This document shows, in pieces, positions 26,635 through 33,917 of a stretch of DNA of 64,000 nt. The DNA is taken from assembly GCA_030949985.1 (NCBI GenBank), contig JAUZRX010000010.1:149148-213147 (forward strand), read 5' to 3'. The notes beneath the pieces are model-generated. The model saw only the letters and a program-made list of their open reading frames with translations. It made no database searches and was not told where the DNA came from. The stretch is from Acidobacteriota bacterium (GTDB lineage Bacteria; Acidobacteriota; Polarisedimenticolia; J045). Position 1 is the first letter of the stretch; the number at the start of each line of letters is the position of its first letter. The position numbers were made by a program, and so were the translations under genes.

Positions 26635-27743
26635 CCCGCCGCCTCCCCGTAGACCTCGATCATGCGCTCGGCCACGACGTCCCGGGAGTAGAGTCGGGCG
26701 CGGCGGCGGCGGGACTCGGCGGCGGGGCTCTCGGCGCCCCCTTCCTCGAGGGCGGTTTCCATGGCCCGGGCCAGTGCTGCCGGGTCGTCCCCGTCGGCCA
26801 GGTGACCGACGCCGCGGGCAATCTCCCGGGTGGCCTCCGCCGGACCCACGACCAGGGCCGTACCGGCCGCCAGCGCCTCGACGGCGGGAATCCCGAAACC
26901 TTCCTCGCGGGAGGAGACCACCACCGCCGCCGCACCGGCCAGCGCCCGCCCCAGATCGGCCGCGGTGAGGTGACCGGTCAGGTGCACGCGCCCCTCGAGC
27001 CCCAGGGCCTGGACCACGTCCCGCATCCTTCGCCGCTGGGCCGCGCTCCCTCCGGTGAGCACCAGGGCGATCTCCGGCCGGTCCAGTTGCGCGAAAGCCG
27101 GGAGCAGCAGGTCGTCGACCCCCTTGAGAGGATCGAAGCCCCCGGTGTGCAGCAGGTACGGGCTTTCCACCCCCTCCACGCCGGCCGACCCCGCCGAGGC
27201 GATGGCCCCTAGATCCACGGGAGGGGGCACCACCCGGATCCGTGCCGCCTCCACGCCCAAGCGCGTGACGAGCTGATCCGCGGTCCAGCGGCTGACGGCG
27301 ATGATCAACGGAGCCCGGCAGGACCAGCGCAAGGAGAGTCCGAAGACCAGCCGGTGGCGGCGGCTGAAACGCCGGGGATGGCGCAGGGGGATCAGATCAT
27401 GGACCGTAGCCACCCAGGGCAGGCCCCGGGGCACCCGGGGGGGAGCGAGAAAGGTCGCGTGCCACAGTTCGGGGGCGAAGGCGCGGATCCAGCCGGGCCC
27501 CAGCAGCCGCCCCCAGCCCAGGGTCGGCCCCGGCGGACGAGCCGGGTCGACGGCGGTGACCCCCGCCGGAAAACCCTCGGGGGGCTCGCGGCGAGGATCG
27601 ATCAAAGCACCGAGACGGGGAATACGGCCGCTGGCTGCCAGGCCGCCGAGCAGGTCCCGCACGTAGCGCCCGACGCCCCGGCGACCGGTCGCCCCCTGCA
27701 GGGGCCGTCCGTCGACCAGGACGCCGGCGGGCTCAGCGCTCAT
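26628..27743 (-). CDS. Glycosyltransferase family 4 (GT-B)
   Basis: 371 residues, similar in layout to its downstream neighbour: GATGRRGVGRYVRDLLGGLA glycine loop at the N-terminus and SSREEGFGIPAVEALAAGTALVV donor-binding motif near residues 285-310. The pair may be an old duplication (both begin VDxR, both lack signal peptides). They overlap by 7 bp. Upstream lies, 16 bp away, the gene for an outer-membrane beta-barrel-like protein, so the three form one transcript. Product glycan unknown. Confidence 0.88.
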   Translation of the reverse strand: MSAEPAGVLVDGRPLQGATGRRGVGRYVRDLLGGLAASGRIPRLGALIDPRREPPEGFPAGVTAVDPARPPGPTLGWGRLLGPGWIRAFAPELWHATFLAPPRVPRGLPWVATVHDLIPLRHPRRFSRRHRLVFGLSLRWSCRAPLIIAVSRWTADQLVTRLGVEAARIRVVPPPVDLGAIASAGSAGVEGVESPYLLHTGGFDPLKGVDDLLLPAFAQLDRPEIALVLTGGSAAQRRRMRDVVQALGLEGRVHLTGHLTAADLGRALAGAAAVVVSSREEGFGIPAVEALAAGTALVVGPAEATREIARGVGHLADGDDPAALARAMETALEEGGAESPAAESRRRRARLYSRDVVAERMIEVYGEAAGW

Positions 27744-27759
27744 CCACCGTTCCTCGAGG

Positions 27760-30700
27760 CTACCAGAGCCTCAGCACGACCAGCATGAATTCGCTCTGTC
27801 CTTCGGCGGCCTCCAGGTCGCTCTTCAGCGAGTAGCCGTAATCCAGCCGCCAGAGGGTACGCCAGGGACCGACGAAATTGGCGGCGATGCCCACGCCGGT
27901 ATGATCGGTCATCTCCGCGCTGAGAGTCCGATCGCGCACCCGGGCGTGATCCACCACCGCATCGAAGCGAATCACGTCCCCCAGGTTGAAAGAGTACTGG
28001 ATCTGGGCCTGGGCGCCCCGGTCATAGCGGATTCCCGAACCGCCGAAGCCCCGTACGCGACTGGTGCCGAAGAAACCGAAGTCGAAGGCGGAGAAACGGT
28101 CGAGATCTTCCCCCGTCCGCCAGGTACCGCCGATCTCGATCTTCTGAAACAGGGGCAGGAACCAGCTCTTCTGAAACCCGAGGGACGTCCGGGTGTAGTC
28201 CTTGGCCGCCGCCACCGCCTCGGCGTCGACCAGGTCGCCCGCCGGGCCCCAGGGCTTCCACCTGGAGCGGGAAATCCACTCCCGCCGGGCGAGAATTCCC
28301 CAGCCGGCACGATCGTAGGCCAATTCGAGACCCAGGCGCGTGTGCAGATGATCCTGGGGCAGGGTGAAGTCGGAAGCCGTCTCGTCGGCGGTGTCGTAGT
28401 CGACCAGGTTGAAGCCCGCCGTGGCCCGCAGCTTGAAGAAGTCGCCCAGTGGATAGCCGGCGTTGAAGACCAGGCTCTGGGTCAGGCTGCGCACCCTCTG
28501 GCTCTCATCCTCGACACCGAGGTCGTAGAGCTTGTCGGTGGCCTTGAAGGCCACGCCGTTGAAGATCACGCCGATGTCCAGCTTGCTGCCTCCCACGCCG
28601 GGCTTGGAGAGGGAGACATTGGCCAGGGCGCCGGCGAAGAAGACGTTGAGAATCATCTTGCGCTGAAGAAAATCGAGATCGACGTAGTTCACGCCGGCGA
28701 GGGGCACGACCCCGTCGGTGCCCTCGTCCTTCAGGGCTCCGGCCAGGGCGAAGAGCTGGCGTGTGTCGCCTTCCTCGTTGACCTTGCGGGTGCCGTCGGG
28801 CTGCCGGGTGAGCCACTTGAAGCCTTCCCCGGTCTGGCGCAGCATCTGCCGCTTGGAGCCGTAGGCCGCGTCCCGCGCGGCGTAGAAGCCGGGCTCGTTG
28901 ATCTTCGGTTCCTGGAAGGAGATCTTGCGCAAGACCACCAGGTTCCCGCCCTGGATGCTGTAGATCAGCTGCCCGTCGATACCGTCGGGCAACCAGTACT
29001 CGGTGCCGTCGGGCCCCACGTAGGGATGGTAGACCTGGGTTTCCTCGTCACTGATCAGCGGCGGCTCGAGGCCGGTCTGCACGGTCTTGACCTTGACCAG
29101 CGCCCCCGTTTTCTTGTCGATCCAGGCCCGGCCCTTGTAGAGCGAGAGGCTGCTGTCGAGGGGCTCGAAGCGCAGCCGCCAGCAGTCGCGGCCTTCGACC
29201 CGCTCCTCACCGTCCCGGCGGTAGCTGTAGCGCTTGTCCAGGTTCAGGTCGAGAGGAGTCTGCACCACCTGCTCCTGGTTGATCAGGGGGAGTTCGGGCA
29301 GCTTGTCCCACTTCAGCCGCACGCCGTTGACGTACTTCTCGCGAATCGACCACTCCTGCCCCGTCTGACGGTCCCAGAAGTAGTCGGTGTCCATGGTCAC
29401 GTCGATGGTGCCCGTGACCAGGGCGTAGCGGAAACGCAGGTTGATCTCGCTCCGCCGGGAAACACTCATCAGGCGGTCGTCCTGGAAGGTTCGCCAGCGC
29501 TGGTGAGCGGCGATGATCTCCTCGGCCGTGATCTCGTGGGTACCGGTGGCCTCGGTCTCTTCGAGCTGGGCCATGATGCCCGGCGAGAATTTCTGCCGGG
29601 TGACCAGCAACAAGCGCGGTCGCGCGTCCAGCGGCGCCTCGACCCGGACCCAGGCGTCGTCCACCGCTTCGCTGCGGGCGTAGCGCAGGCGGCCGGTGAC
29701 CGGGTCGACCACCCGGTAGCCTCGACGCAAGACCTTCTTGAACAGGAACCGCCCCGTCGTCCCCCCTTCCACGGGGCCCGGGGACCAGTAGGCGACCACC
29801 TCCTGGAAGTTCTTCTCGTCGAAAAAGCGCACCCAGCGCAGAGGCGGTCCCCGGGGATCCACCTCGATTCCCGCCCCCTCGGTGGGAGACAGGGAGAGTC
29901 CCTCCGGCAGATGGCCGGCCAGCGCCGCCAGCACGCGGTCCTGGGCGGCGGCGGCGGGGCCGGTGGCCCGGGCGAAGGTCACCAGGTCGGTGCTCACCGC
30001 GAACAGGCCAATGGCCCGGGCCAGCACCTGCTCCTGCACCTCCGTCTCCCCACCGGCGGGCGCGGGCAACTCCGCCCACAGGGAAATCCCCGGATCGGCC
30101 TCGAGGGTCGCTTGCCGCAGCCGAACGGCCAGGGCTTCGACCCGGGCGAAAGGGGCCGCCAGGCAAAGAGCGTCCACGTAGGGAGCCAGGTCGCCGGTCT
30201 CCGCATAGGCCTGGGCGATCTGCCGGATGCCCGCCTCACCCTCGACCCGGAAGCCGACACCGGCCCCGGAGTCCTCGGCCCGCAGAGTCACCGAGGCGAG
30301 CTTGATTTCGAAGGCCGCCGCCGAAGGCTCGTCCCGGCCCGTCAGGACCCCCCCCACCAGGTACCAGTCCACCCGACCGCCGGCGGCGCGCGCCACCGCC
30401 CGCAGCATGGCCTGCCAGGCCCGGCGCCGCGCGGTGACCTCACCGCGCGTCCAGGCGGGAGGGTCCGCATCGATCTCCAGCACCACCGGCCCGGCTTCCG
30501 GCGGAATCGCCCCCAGAACCGAGGTCAGCGCCGAGGTGTCCACCTGGCCCGCCGTCGCTTCGAGTCGCTGCCAACTCAGCCGCACCAAGGTCCACACCGG
30601 CTGGCCGCCTGAAGCCAGGGGCGCGAGGGAAGGCGCCTGTTCCAGGCTCACCGCCCGGGCCAGGGTCAGCCCCGGCCGCGGCGCCGTACTCTGCCCCGGC

Positions 30701-30834
30701 AACACTTCCTCGCCGAGGCCCGGGGCGAGACTCGCCCATACGGCCAGCGCCAGCAGGACCGGTCCACGAACCCCACACAACGACCTGTTCACAGGCTCAG
30801 ACTTTCGGAATCGCACTCGAGAGCACCGGGGCAT
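27760..30834 (-). CDS. Large outer-membrane protein: TIM-barrel-like N-terminus, LolA-like middle, C-terminal beta-barrel
   Basis: 1024 residues from ATG 30834 (AGGAGAA upstream). An N-terminal signal sequence follows a basic stretch (VLLALAVWASLAPGLG). Residues ~60-330 read like a glycoside-hydrolase TIM barrel (WTLVRLSWQRLEATAGQVD; VVLEIDADPPAW) without clear catalytic acids. Residues ~420-620 resemble LolA/RseB-type lipoprotein-sorting domains (GRDCWRLRFEPLD, then GRAWIDKKTGALVKV). The last ~330 residues alternate polar and aromatic residues like BamA/surface-antigen beta strands and end in LRLW, a possible barrel terminus. The combination is unfamiliar to me. Followed by two glycosyltransferases. 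Confidence 0.72.
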   Translation of the reverse strand: MPRCSRVRFRKSEPVNRSLCGVRGPVLLALAVWASLAPGLGEEVLPGQSTAPRPGLTLARAVSLEQAPSLAPLASGGQPVWTLVRLSWQRLEATAGQVDTSALTSVLGAIPPEAGPVVLEIDADPPAWTRGEVTARRRAWQAMLRAVARAAGGRVDWYLVGGVLTGRDEPSAAAFEIKLASVTLRAEDSGAGVGFRVEGEAGIRQIAQAYAETGDLAPYVDALCLAAPFARVEALAVRLRQATLEADPGISLWAELPAPAGGETEVQEQVLARAIGLFAVSTDLVTFARATGPAAAAQDRVLAALAGHLPEGLSLSPTEGAGIEVDPRGPPLRWVRFFDEKNFQEVVAYWSPGPVEGGTTGRFLFKKVLRRGYRVVDPVTGRLRYARSEAVDDAWVRVEAPLDARPRLLLVTRQKFSPGIMAQLEETEATGTHEITAEEIIAAHQRWRTFQDDRLMSVSRRSEINLRFRYALVTGTIDVTMDTDYFWDRQTGQEWSIREKYVNGVRLKWDKLPELPLINQEQVVQTPLDLNLDKRYSYRRDGEERVEGRDCWRLRFEPLDSSLSLYKGRAWIDKKTGALVKVKTVQTGLEPPLISDEETQVYHPYVGPDGTEYWLPDGIDGQLIYSIQGGNLVVLRKISFQEPKINEPGFYAARDAAYGSKRQMLRQTGEGFKWLTRQPDGTRKVNEEGDTRQLFALAGALKDEGTDGVVPLAGVNYVDLDFLQRKMILNVFFAGALANVSLSKPGVGGSKLDIGVIFNGVAFKATDKLYDLGVEDESQRVRSLTQSLVFNAGYPLGDFFKLRATAGFNLVDYDTADETASDFTLPQDHLHTRLGLELAYDRAGWGILARREWISRSRWKPWGPAGDLVDAEAVAAAKDYTRTSLGFQKSWFLPLFQKIEIGGTWRTGEDLDRFSAFDFGFFGTSRVRGFGGSGIRYDRGAQAQIQYSFNLGDVIRFDAVVDHARVRDRTLSAEMTDHTGVGIAANFVGPWRTLWRLDYGYSLKSDLEAAEGQSEFMLVVLRLW

Positions 30835-30887
30835 GACGGCTTCTCCTGGGTTCCATGGGGCCGCGGTCCCCTCGCGGCATCCGAGCG

Positions 30888-30916
30888 ATCATGGGATGCG
30901 TCGTCGCGCCGGTCAA
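30888..30916 (-). promoter_or_regulatory. Promoter of the outer-membrane protein/glycosyltransferase operon
   Basis: Minus strand: TTGACC (complement of 30911-30916), exactly 17 bp, then CATGAT (complement of 30888-30893), about 53 bp before the ATG at 30834. It lies in the divergent spacer with the SAM hydroxide adenosyltransferase gene. Confidence 0.5.
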
Positions 30917-30948
30917 TGCATCATGGCCCCGCCAACCACGAGCGGGGG

Positions 30949-30954
30949 TAGAAT
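30949..30954 (+). promoter_or_regulatory. -10 element placed for leaderless transcription of the 30962 gene
   Basis: TAGAAT ends 7 bp before the ATG at 30962, so transcription should begin at or next to the start codon. No ribosome-binding site lies at normal spacing. Confidence 0.45.
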
Positions 30955-30961
30955 TCGTGCC

Positions 30962-31792
30962 ATGGGTAGCCCAGTCGACCATCAGCCGCCGCCCCTGATC
31001 ACCCTGACCACGGACTTCGGCCGGCGGGATTCCTACGTGGCCGAGATCAAGGGCGTGCTGCTCGAGCAGGCTCCGGGCTGCCAACTCGTGGACGTCACCC
31101 ACGACCTCGAGCGTCACGACATACTCGCCGGCGGCTTCGTCCTGGCCTGCGCCGCCTGGCGCTTCCCCCCGCGCGCCGTGCATCTGGCCGTGGTGGACCC
31201 GGGCGTGGGCACCGACCGTCGGGCCCTGGTGGCCCGCTGCGACGGCCGCCTCTTCGTCGCCCCCGACAACGGTCTGCTCACCGCCGTCTTCGACCGCAGC
31301 CGGCAGGTAGAGCTGTGGTCCATCGAGGCGGCAAGGCTCGGCCTGCCGCCGGCGCACCCCACTTTCCACGGCCGGGATCTCTTCGCTCCAGTAGCCGCCC
31401 GGCTGGCCCTCGGCCTCGATCCCGCGGAGGTGGGCCCGGCCGTACCCGACCCCCGCCGCGTGACACCTCCACCGGTGCGCAGCCGGGACGGCGGCCTCGA
31501 GACCACGGTCCTCCACGTGGATCACTTCGGCAACGTGATTCTCGCGCTGCGCCCCGAACACCTCGGTGGCACTCTCCCCACCGTCCTGGAAACCGGCCCC
31601 GACCGCTGGGTCCTGGAACCGGCCCTGACCTACGGCGGCGCCGACCCCGGGCGGGTGCTGGCCCTCTGGGGTTCAGCGGGCTACCTCGAGATCGCCCTGG
31701 CCCGAGACTCCGCCGCGCGGCGCCTGGGCCTGACGGCCGGAGACCGCGTCCGCCTCCTGCATGGGAAAACCAGCGGGGAGCGCCACGCCTGA
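30962..31792 (+). CDS. SAM hydroxide adenosyltransferase (DUF62 family)
   Basis: 276 residues. Motifs of the family that hydrolyses S-adenosylmethionine to adenosine and methionine: LTTDFGRRDSYVAEIKG at the N-terminus, HLAVVDPGVGTDRRALV, and HVDHFGNVI in the C-terminal domain. Related to fluorinase/chlorinase but without halogenase-specific features that I can see. Start chosen at ATG 30962; a TAGAAT hexamer just upstream suggests a leaderless mRNA, while ATG 30922 is an unlikely alternative. Divergent from the outer-membrane protein gene. Confidence 0.88.
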   Translation: MGSPVDHQPPPLITLTTDFGRRDSYVAEIKGVLLEQAPGCQLVDVTHDLERHDILAGGFVLACAAWRFPPRAVHLAVVDPGVGTDRRALVARCDGRLFVAPDNGLLTAVFDRSRQVELWSIEAARLGLPPAHPTFHGRDLFAPVAARLALGLDPAEVGPAVPDPRRVTPPPVRSRDGGLETTVLHVDHFGNVILALRPEHLGGTLPTVLETGPDRWVLEPALTYGGADPGRVLALWGSAGYLEIALARDSAARRLGLTAGDRVRLLHGKTSGERHA

Positions 31793-31828
31793 CACCGGAA
31801 ACGGGCTGCGCCGACCGCCGCGGGAACC

Positions 31829-31834
31829 TATATT
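31829..31834 (+). promoter_or_regulatory. -10 element placed for leaderless transcription of the 31842 gene
   Basis: TATATT ends 7 bp before the ATG at 31842. The predicted start point coincides with the start codon. There is no ribosome-binding sequence, and the hexamer lies in the 49-bp gap after the previous gene. Confidence 0.5.
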
Positions 31835-31841
31835 CACCGGG

Positions 31842-32054
31842 ATGATATCCAGCGTGCAAAGCGCCTCGAGCGCCGCCATCCTCGCCGCCAACGACCGTCT
31901 CGCCGCATCCGCCGGAAGGGTCGCCCGCGGCGAGACCGACATGGCGGGAGAAGTGACGACACAACTCGCGGCAGCGCGAACGGTCGAGGCCAACGTGGCG
32001 GTGCTCAAGATCGCCAACGAGCTGACCGGAACGGTCCTCGACCTGCTGGCCTGA
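31842..32054 (+). CDS. Small stand-alone flagellar basal-body rod C-terminal-like protein
   Basis: 70 residues. The last ~40 residues (GETDMAGEVTTQLAAARTVEANVAVLKIANELTGTVLDLLA, read in parts) match the helical C-terminal domain of rod/hook proteins, in which an E-x-A-V-x-A-N/E-x-x-GT-LD-L pattern packs in a coiled coil. The N-terminus (SVQSASSAAILAANDRLAASAGRV) also fits the first rod helix. No other flagellar gene is in the window. Starts at ATG 31842 directly behind a TATATT hexamer. A longer in-frame start at 31761 would overlap the previous gene and is unlikely. Confidence 0.7.
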   Translation: MISSVQSASSAAILAANDRLAASAGRVARGETDMAGEVTTQLAAARTVEANVAVLKIANELTGTVLDLLA

Positions 32055-32067
32055 GCCCCACCCCGTT

Positions 32068-32592
32068 TCAGGCCAACAACGCGTCGACGACGAAGGACTT
32101 GTTGACCAGGACCAGTCCTTTCTCCCTGTTCCTGAGCGGAAAGAAGGGCGCCGGCTGGTTGAGGTAGTCCACCAGGCGCTGACTTCCCGGTGGCATCACG
32201 ATGTGTACCGTGCCGGCGATACGATGGGCCGGCGCCTCGATCCCCTTGAGTTCGAGTTCGACCTCCACGTCCCGCCCCTCCACGCCGTTGTCATCCCCCA
32301 GGCCGGCGTCGTAGGGGTCTTGAACCCCCGCCAGCAGGACGCGGCTGCGATGAACCAGGCGCACCCGGTCCGACAGGGAGACCGGGAGGAAGTGGGAATG
32401 CTCGGCGCACAGCAGGTCGATCACCCGTTCCCGACCGGCGTGCACACCCGCCACGGGAAGCAGATGGACATGACCTTCGATGGCGTGTCCGCCGTCGAGA
32501 ATCAGCCACAGCGGCACCTGAACCTTGGGCACCCGGTACTGCTCGTTGCCCGCGGCAGGCGCGTCAGGGGTGATCTCGGCGTTCCGGCTCAT
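32068..32592 (-). CDS. Conserved-looking cytoplasmic protein of unknown function
   Basis: 174 residues from ATG 32592, which has an ideal ribosome site (GGAGGAGGT, 4-5 bp away), so it is almost certainly translated. No signal peptide or membrane segment. Alternating beta strands predominate ([44 protein letters not shown]), followed by a conserved-looking end PLRNREKGLVLVNKSFVVDA. Unrecognised family; the beta-rich shape recalls PilZ- or CheW-like small domains, but no diagnostic motif is present. It converges with the 31842 gene and diverges from the DUF4388 gene. Confidence 0.7.
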   Translation of the reverse strand: MSRNAEITPDAPAAGNEQYRVPKVQVPLWLILDGGHAIEGHVHLLPVAGVHAGRERVIDLLCAEHSHFLPVSLSDRVRLVHRSRVLLAGVQDPYDAGLGDDNGVEGRDVEVELELKGIEAPAHRIAGTVHIVMPPGSQRLVDYLNQPAPFFPLRNREKGLVLVNKSFVVDALLA

Positions 32593-32695
32593 CGATACCT
32601 CCTCCGCCCCCGGCGGGGCGGGAACACGTCGGAATCAAGATAGGTTCGGCCTTCCACCAGCGCACGCCGGACTTGCCCCCCGGAACCCGGGATCC

Positions 32696-32701
32696 TAGCT
32701 T
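32696..32701 (+). promoter_or_regulatory. -10 element for the DUF4388 gene, near-leaderless position
   Basis: TAGCTT ends 10 bp before ATG 32712, so the 5' leader would be only a few bases. No ribosome-binding site precedes the ATG. Confidence 0.4.
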
Positions 32702-32711
32702 TGCCCTGACC

Positions 32712-33866
32712 ATGAGCCTGAGCGGAAGTACAAGGACCATGAATCTGGCAGACCTGCTGCAGTGGGTCGCCTCTGCCCAGAAAACGGGCCGTCTCGACTT
32801 TCGCCAGTCGACGGTGGTGAAGGAGGTCTACCTCCAGGAAGGCCTGATCGTCGGCGCCGCCTCGAACCAGCCCACGGAGATGCTCGGCCACGTCCTCGTC
32901 GCCCGGGGGATGCTCACCGAGGAACAACTGCGGGCGGGCCTCCTGGCGCGAAGAGAATCCAGCGAGTTTCTCGGCCAGATCCTCGTCCGTCTCGGCTTCA
33001 TCACCCGGGATGACCTGCTGCGGGCCCTCGCCGAGCGCACCGAGGAGATCGTCTACTCCCTGTTCGAGTGGGACGAGGCCGACTTCCACTTCGAGCCCGA
33101 TGCCAGGCCGGGGCCCCAGGTCGTGCTGATCTCCCTGCCCGTGGATCACGTGCTGCTACGGGGCGTGCACCGCTGTGACGAAAAGGCGCGGATCCGCGAA
33201 ATCTTTCCCGACGGGCGGGTGGTGCTCGCCCGCAGCGACAAGGAACCTCCGGAAGCGATCCTCCAGCATCCCCTGGCCCGCCGGATTCTCGAAACCCTCG
33301 ACGGCCGCCGCTCGATCGACGAGCTGGCCTTTCTGCTTCATGCCAGCCCCTTCCCGGTGATGAAGTTCCTTTACGAAGCCTACCGCCTGGGCCTGGCCAC
33401 CATCGTGACCCTCGAAGGCCCCCCCCTGATGCTGGTCACCGGCGAGGCCCCGGATGCCGAGCTGGTGGGTCTGACCGGCCCGGCCCGCATCGCCGCGGCT
33501 CGAGACCGCCTCGACGCCGGCGACCCGGAGGCGGCCATGGCGCTGCTCTGCGAAGAGCCTCCGATCGACGACGCGGAGGCCGCCGAATTGCTGGAAAAGA
33601 CCGAACAGGCCTTCCTGGCCAAGGTCTACCGGGACGAGTTCCCGGCCGACGCGGTTCCCGAACTCGGCCGTCCCCTCCAGGAGCTCACCGGCGAGACCAT
33701 TCGCTCCGAAGAATACTTCCTGCTCTCCCGGCTCGACGGAACCACCACGGTGCGCAACCTGGTGGAACTGGCCCCCATGAGGGAAGCCGAGACGATCCGC
33801 CTGCTGCGCCGACTGGTCCGTCGCGGGCTGGTCCGTCTCGCCTCGTCATCGGTCCCCTCGGCCTGA
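32712..33866 (+). CDS. DUF4388 (PATAN)-domain regulatory protein
   Basis: 384 residues. The N-terminal ~95 residues are a DUF4388/PATAN domain: MNLADLLQWVASAQKTGRL, then VYLQEGLIVGAASN, a pattern common in gliding and signalling proteins of Myxococcota and Acidobacteriota. A middle helical region contains a GspE-N/MshEN-like repeat (GHVLVARGMLTEEQLRAGL; GQILVRLGFITRDDLLRAL). Winged-helix-like segments follow (LETLDGRRSIDELAFLL; TVRNLVELAPM). Such proteins usually mediate protein-protein contacts in signalling or motility. The ATG at 32712 is preferred over 32673 because of the -10 element directly upstream. Confidence 0.8.
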   Translation: MSLSGSTRTMNLADLLQWVASAQKTGRLDFRQSTVVKEVYLQEGLIVGAASNQPTEMLGHVLVARGMLTEEQLRAGLLARRESSEFLGQILVRLGFITRDDLLRALAERTEEIVYSLFEWDEADFHFEPDARPGPQVVLISLPVDHVLLRGVHRCDEKARIREIFPDGRVVLARSDKEPPEAILQHPLARRILETLDGRRSIDELAFLLHASPFPVMKFLYEAYRLGLATIVTLEGPPLMLVTGEAPDAELVGLTGPARIAAARDRLDAGDPEAAMALLCEEPPIDDAEAAELLEKTEQAFLAKVYRDEFPADAVPELGRPLQELTGETIRSEEYFLLSRLDGTTTVRNLVELAPMREAETIRLLRRLVRRGLVRLASSSVPSA

Positions 33867-33917
33867 TCCCGCGCCACGAAGACCCCCTCCCGCCCCGCCG
33901 GCCCCGTCCCGACCGGG

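Noticed and set aside
27901-30612. 903-residue plus-strand frame opposite the outer-membrane protein gene
   Set aside because: Antisense shadow; no signal, ribosome site or family resemblance.
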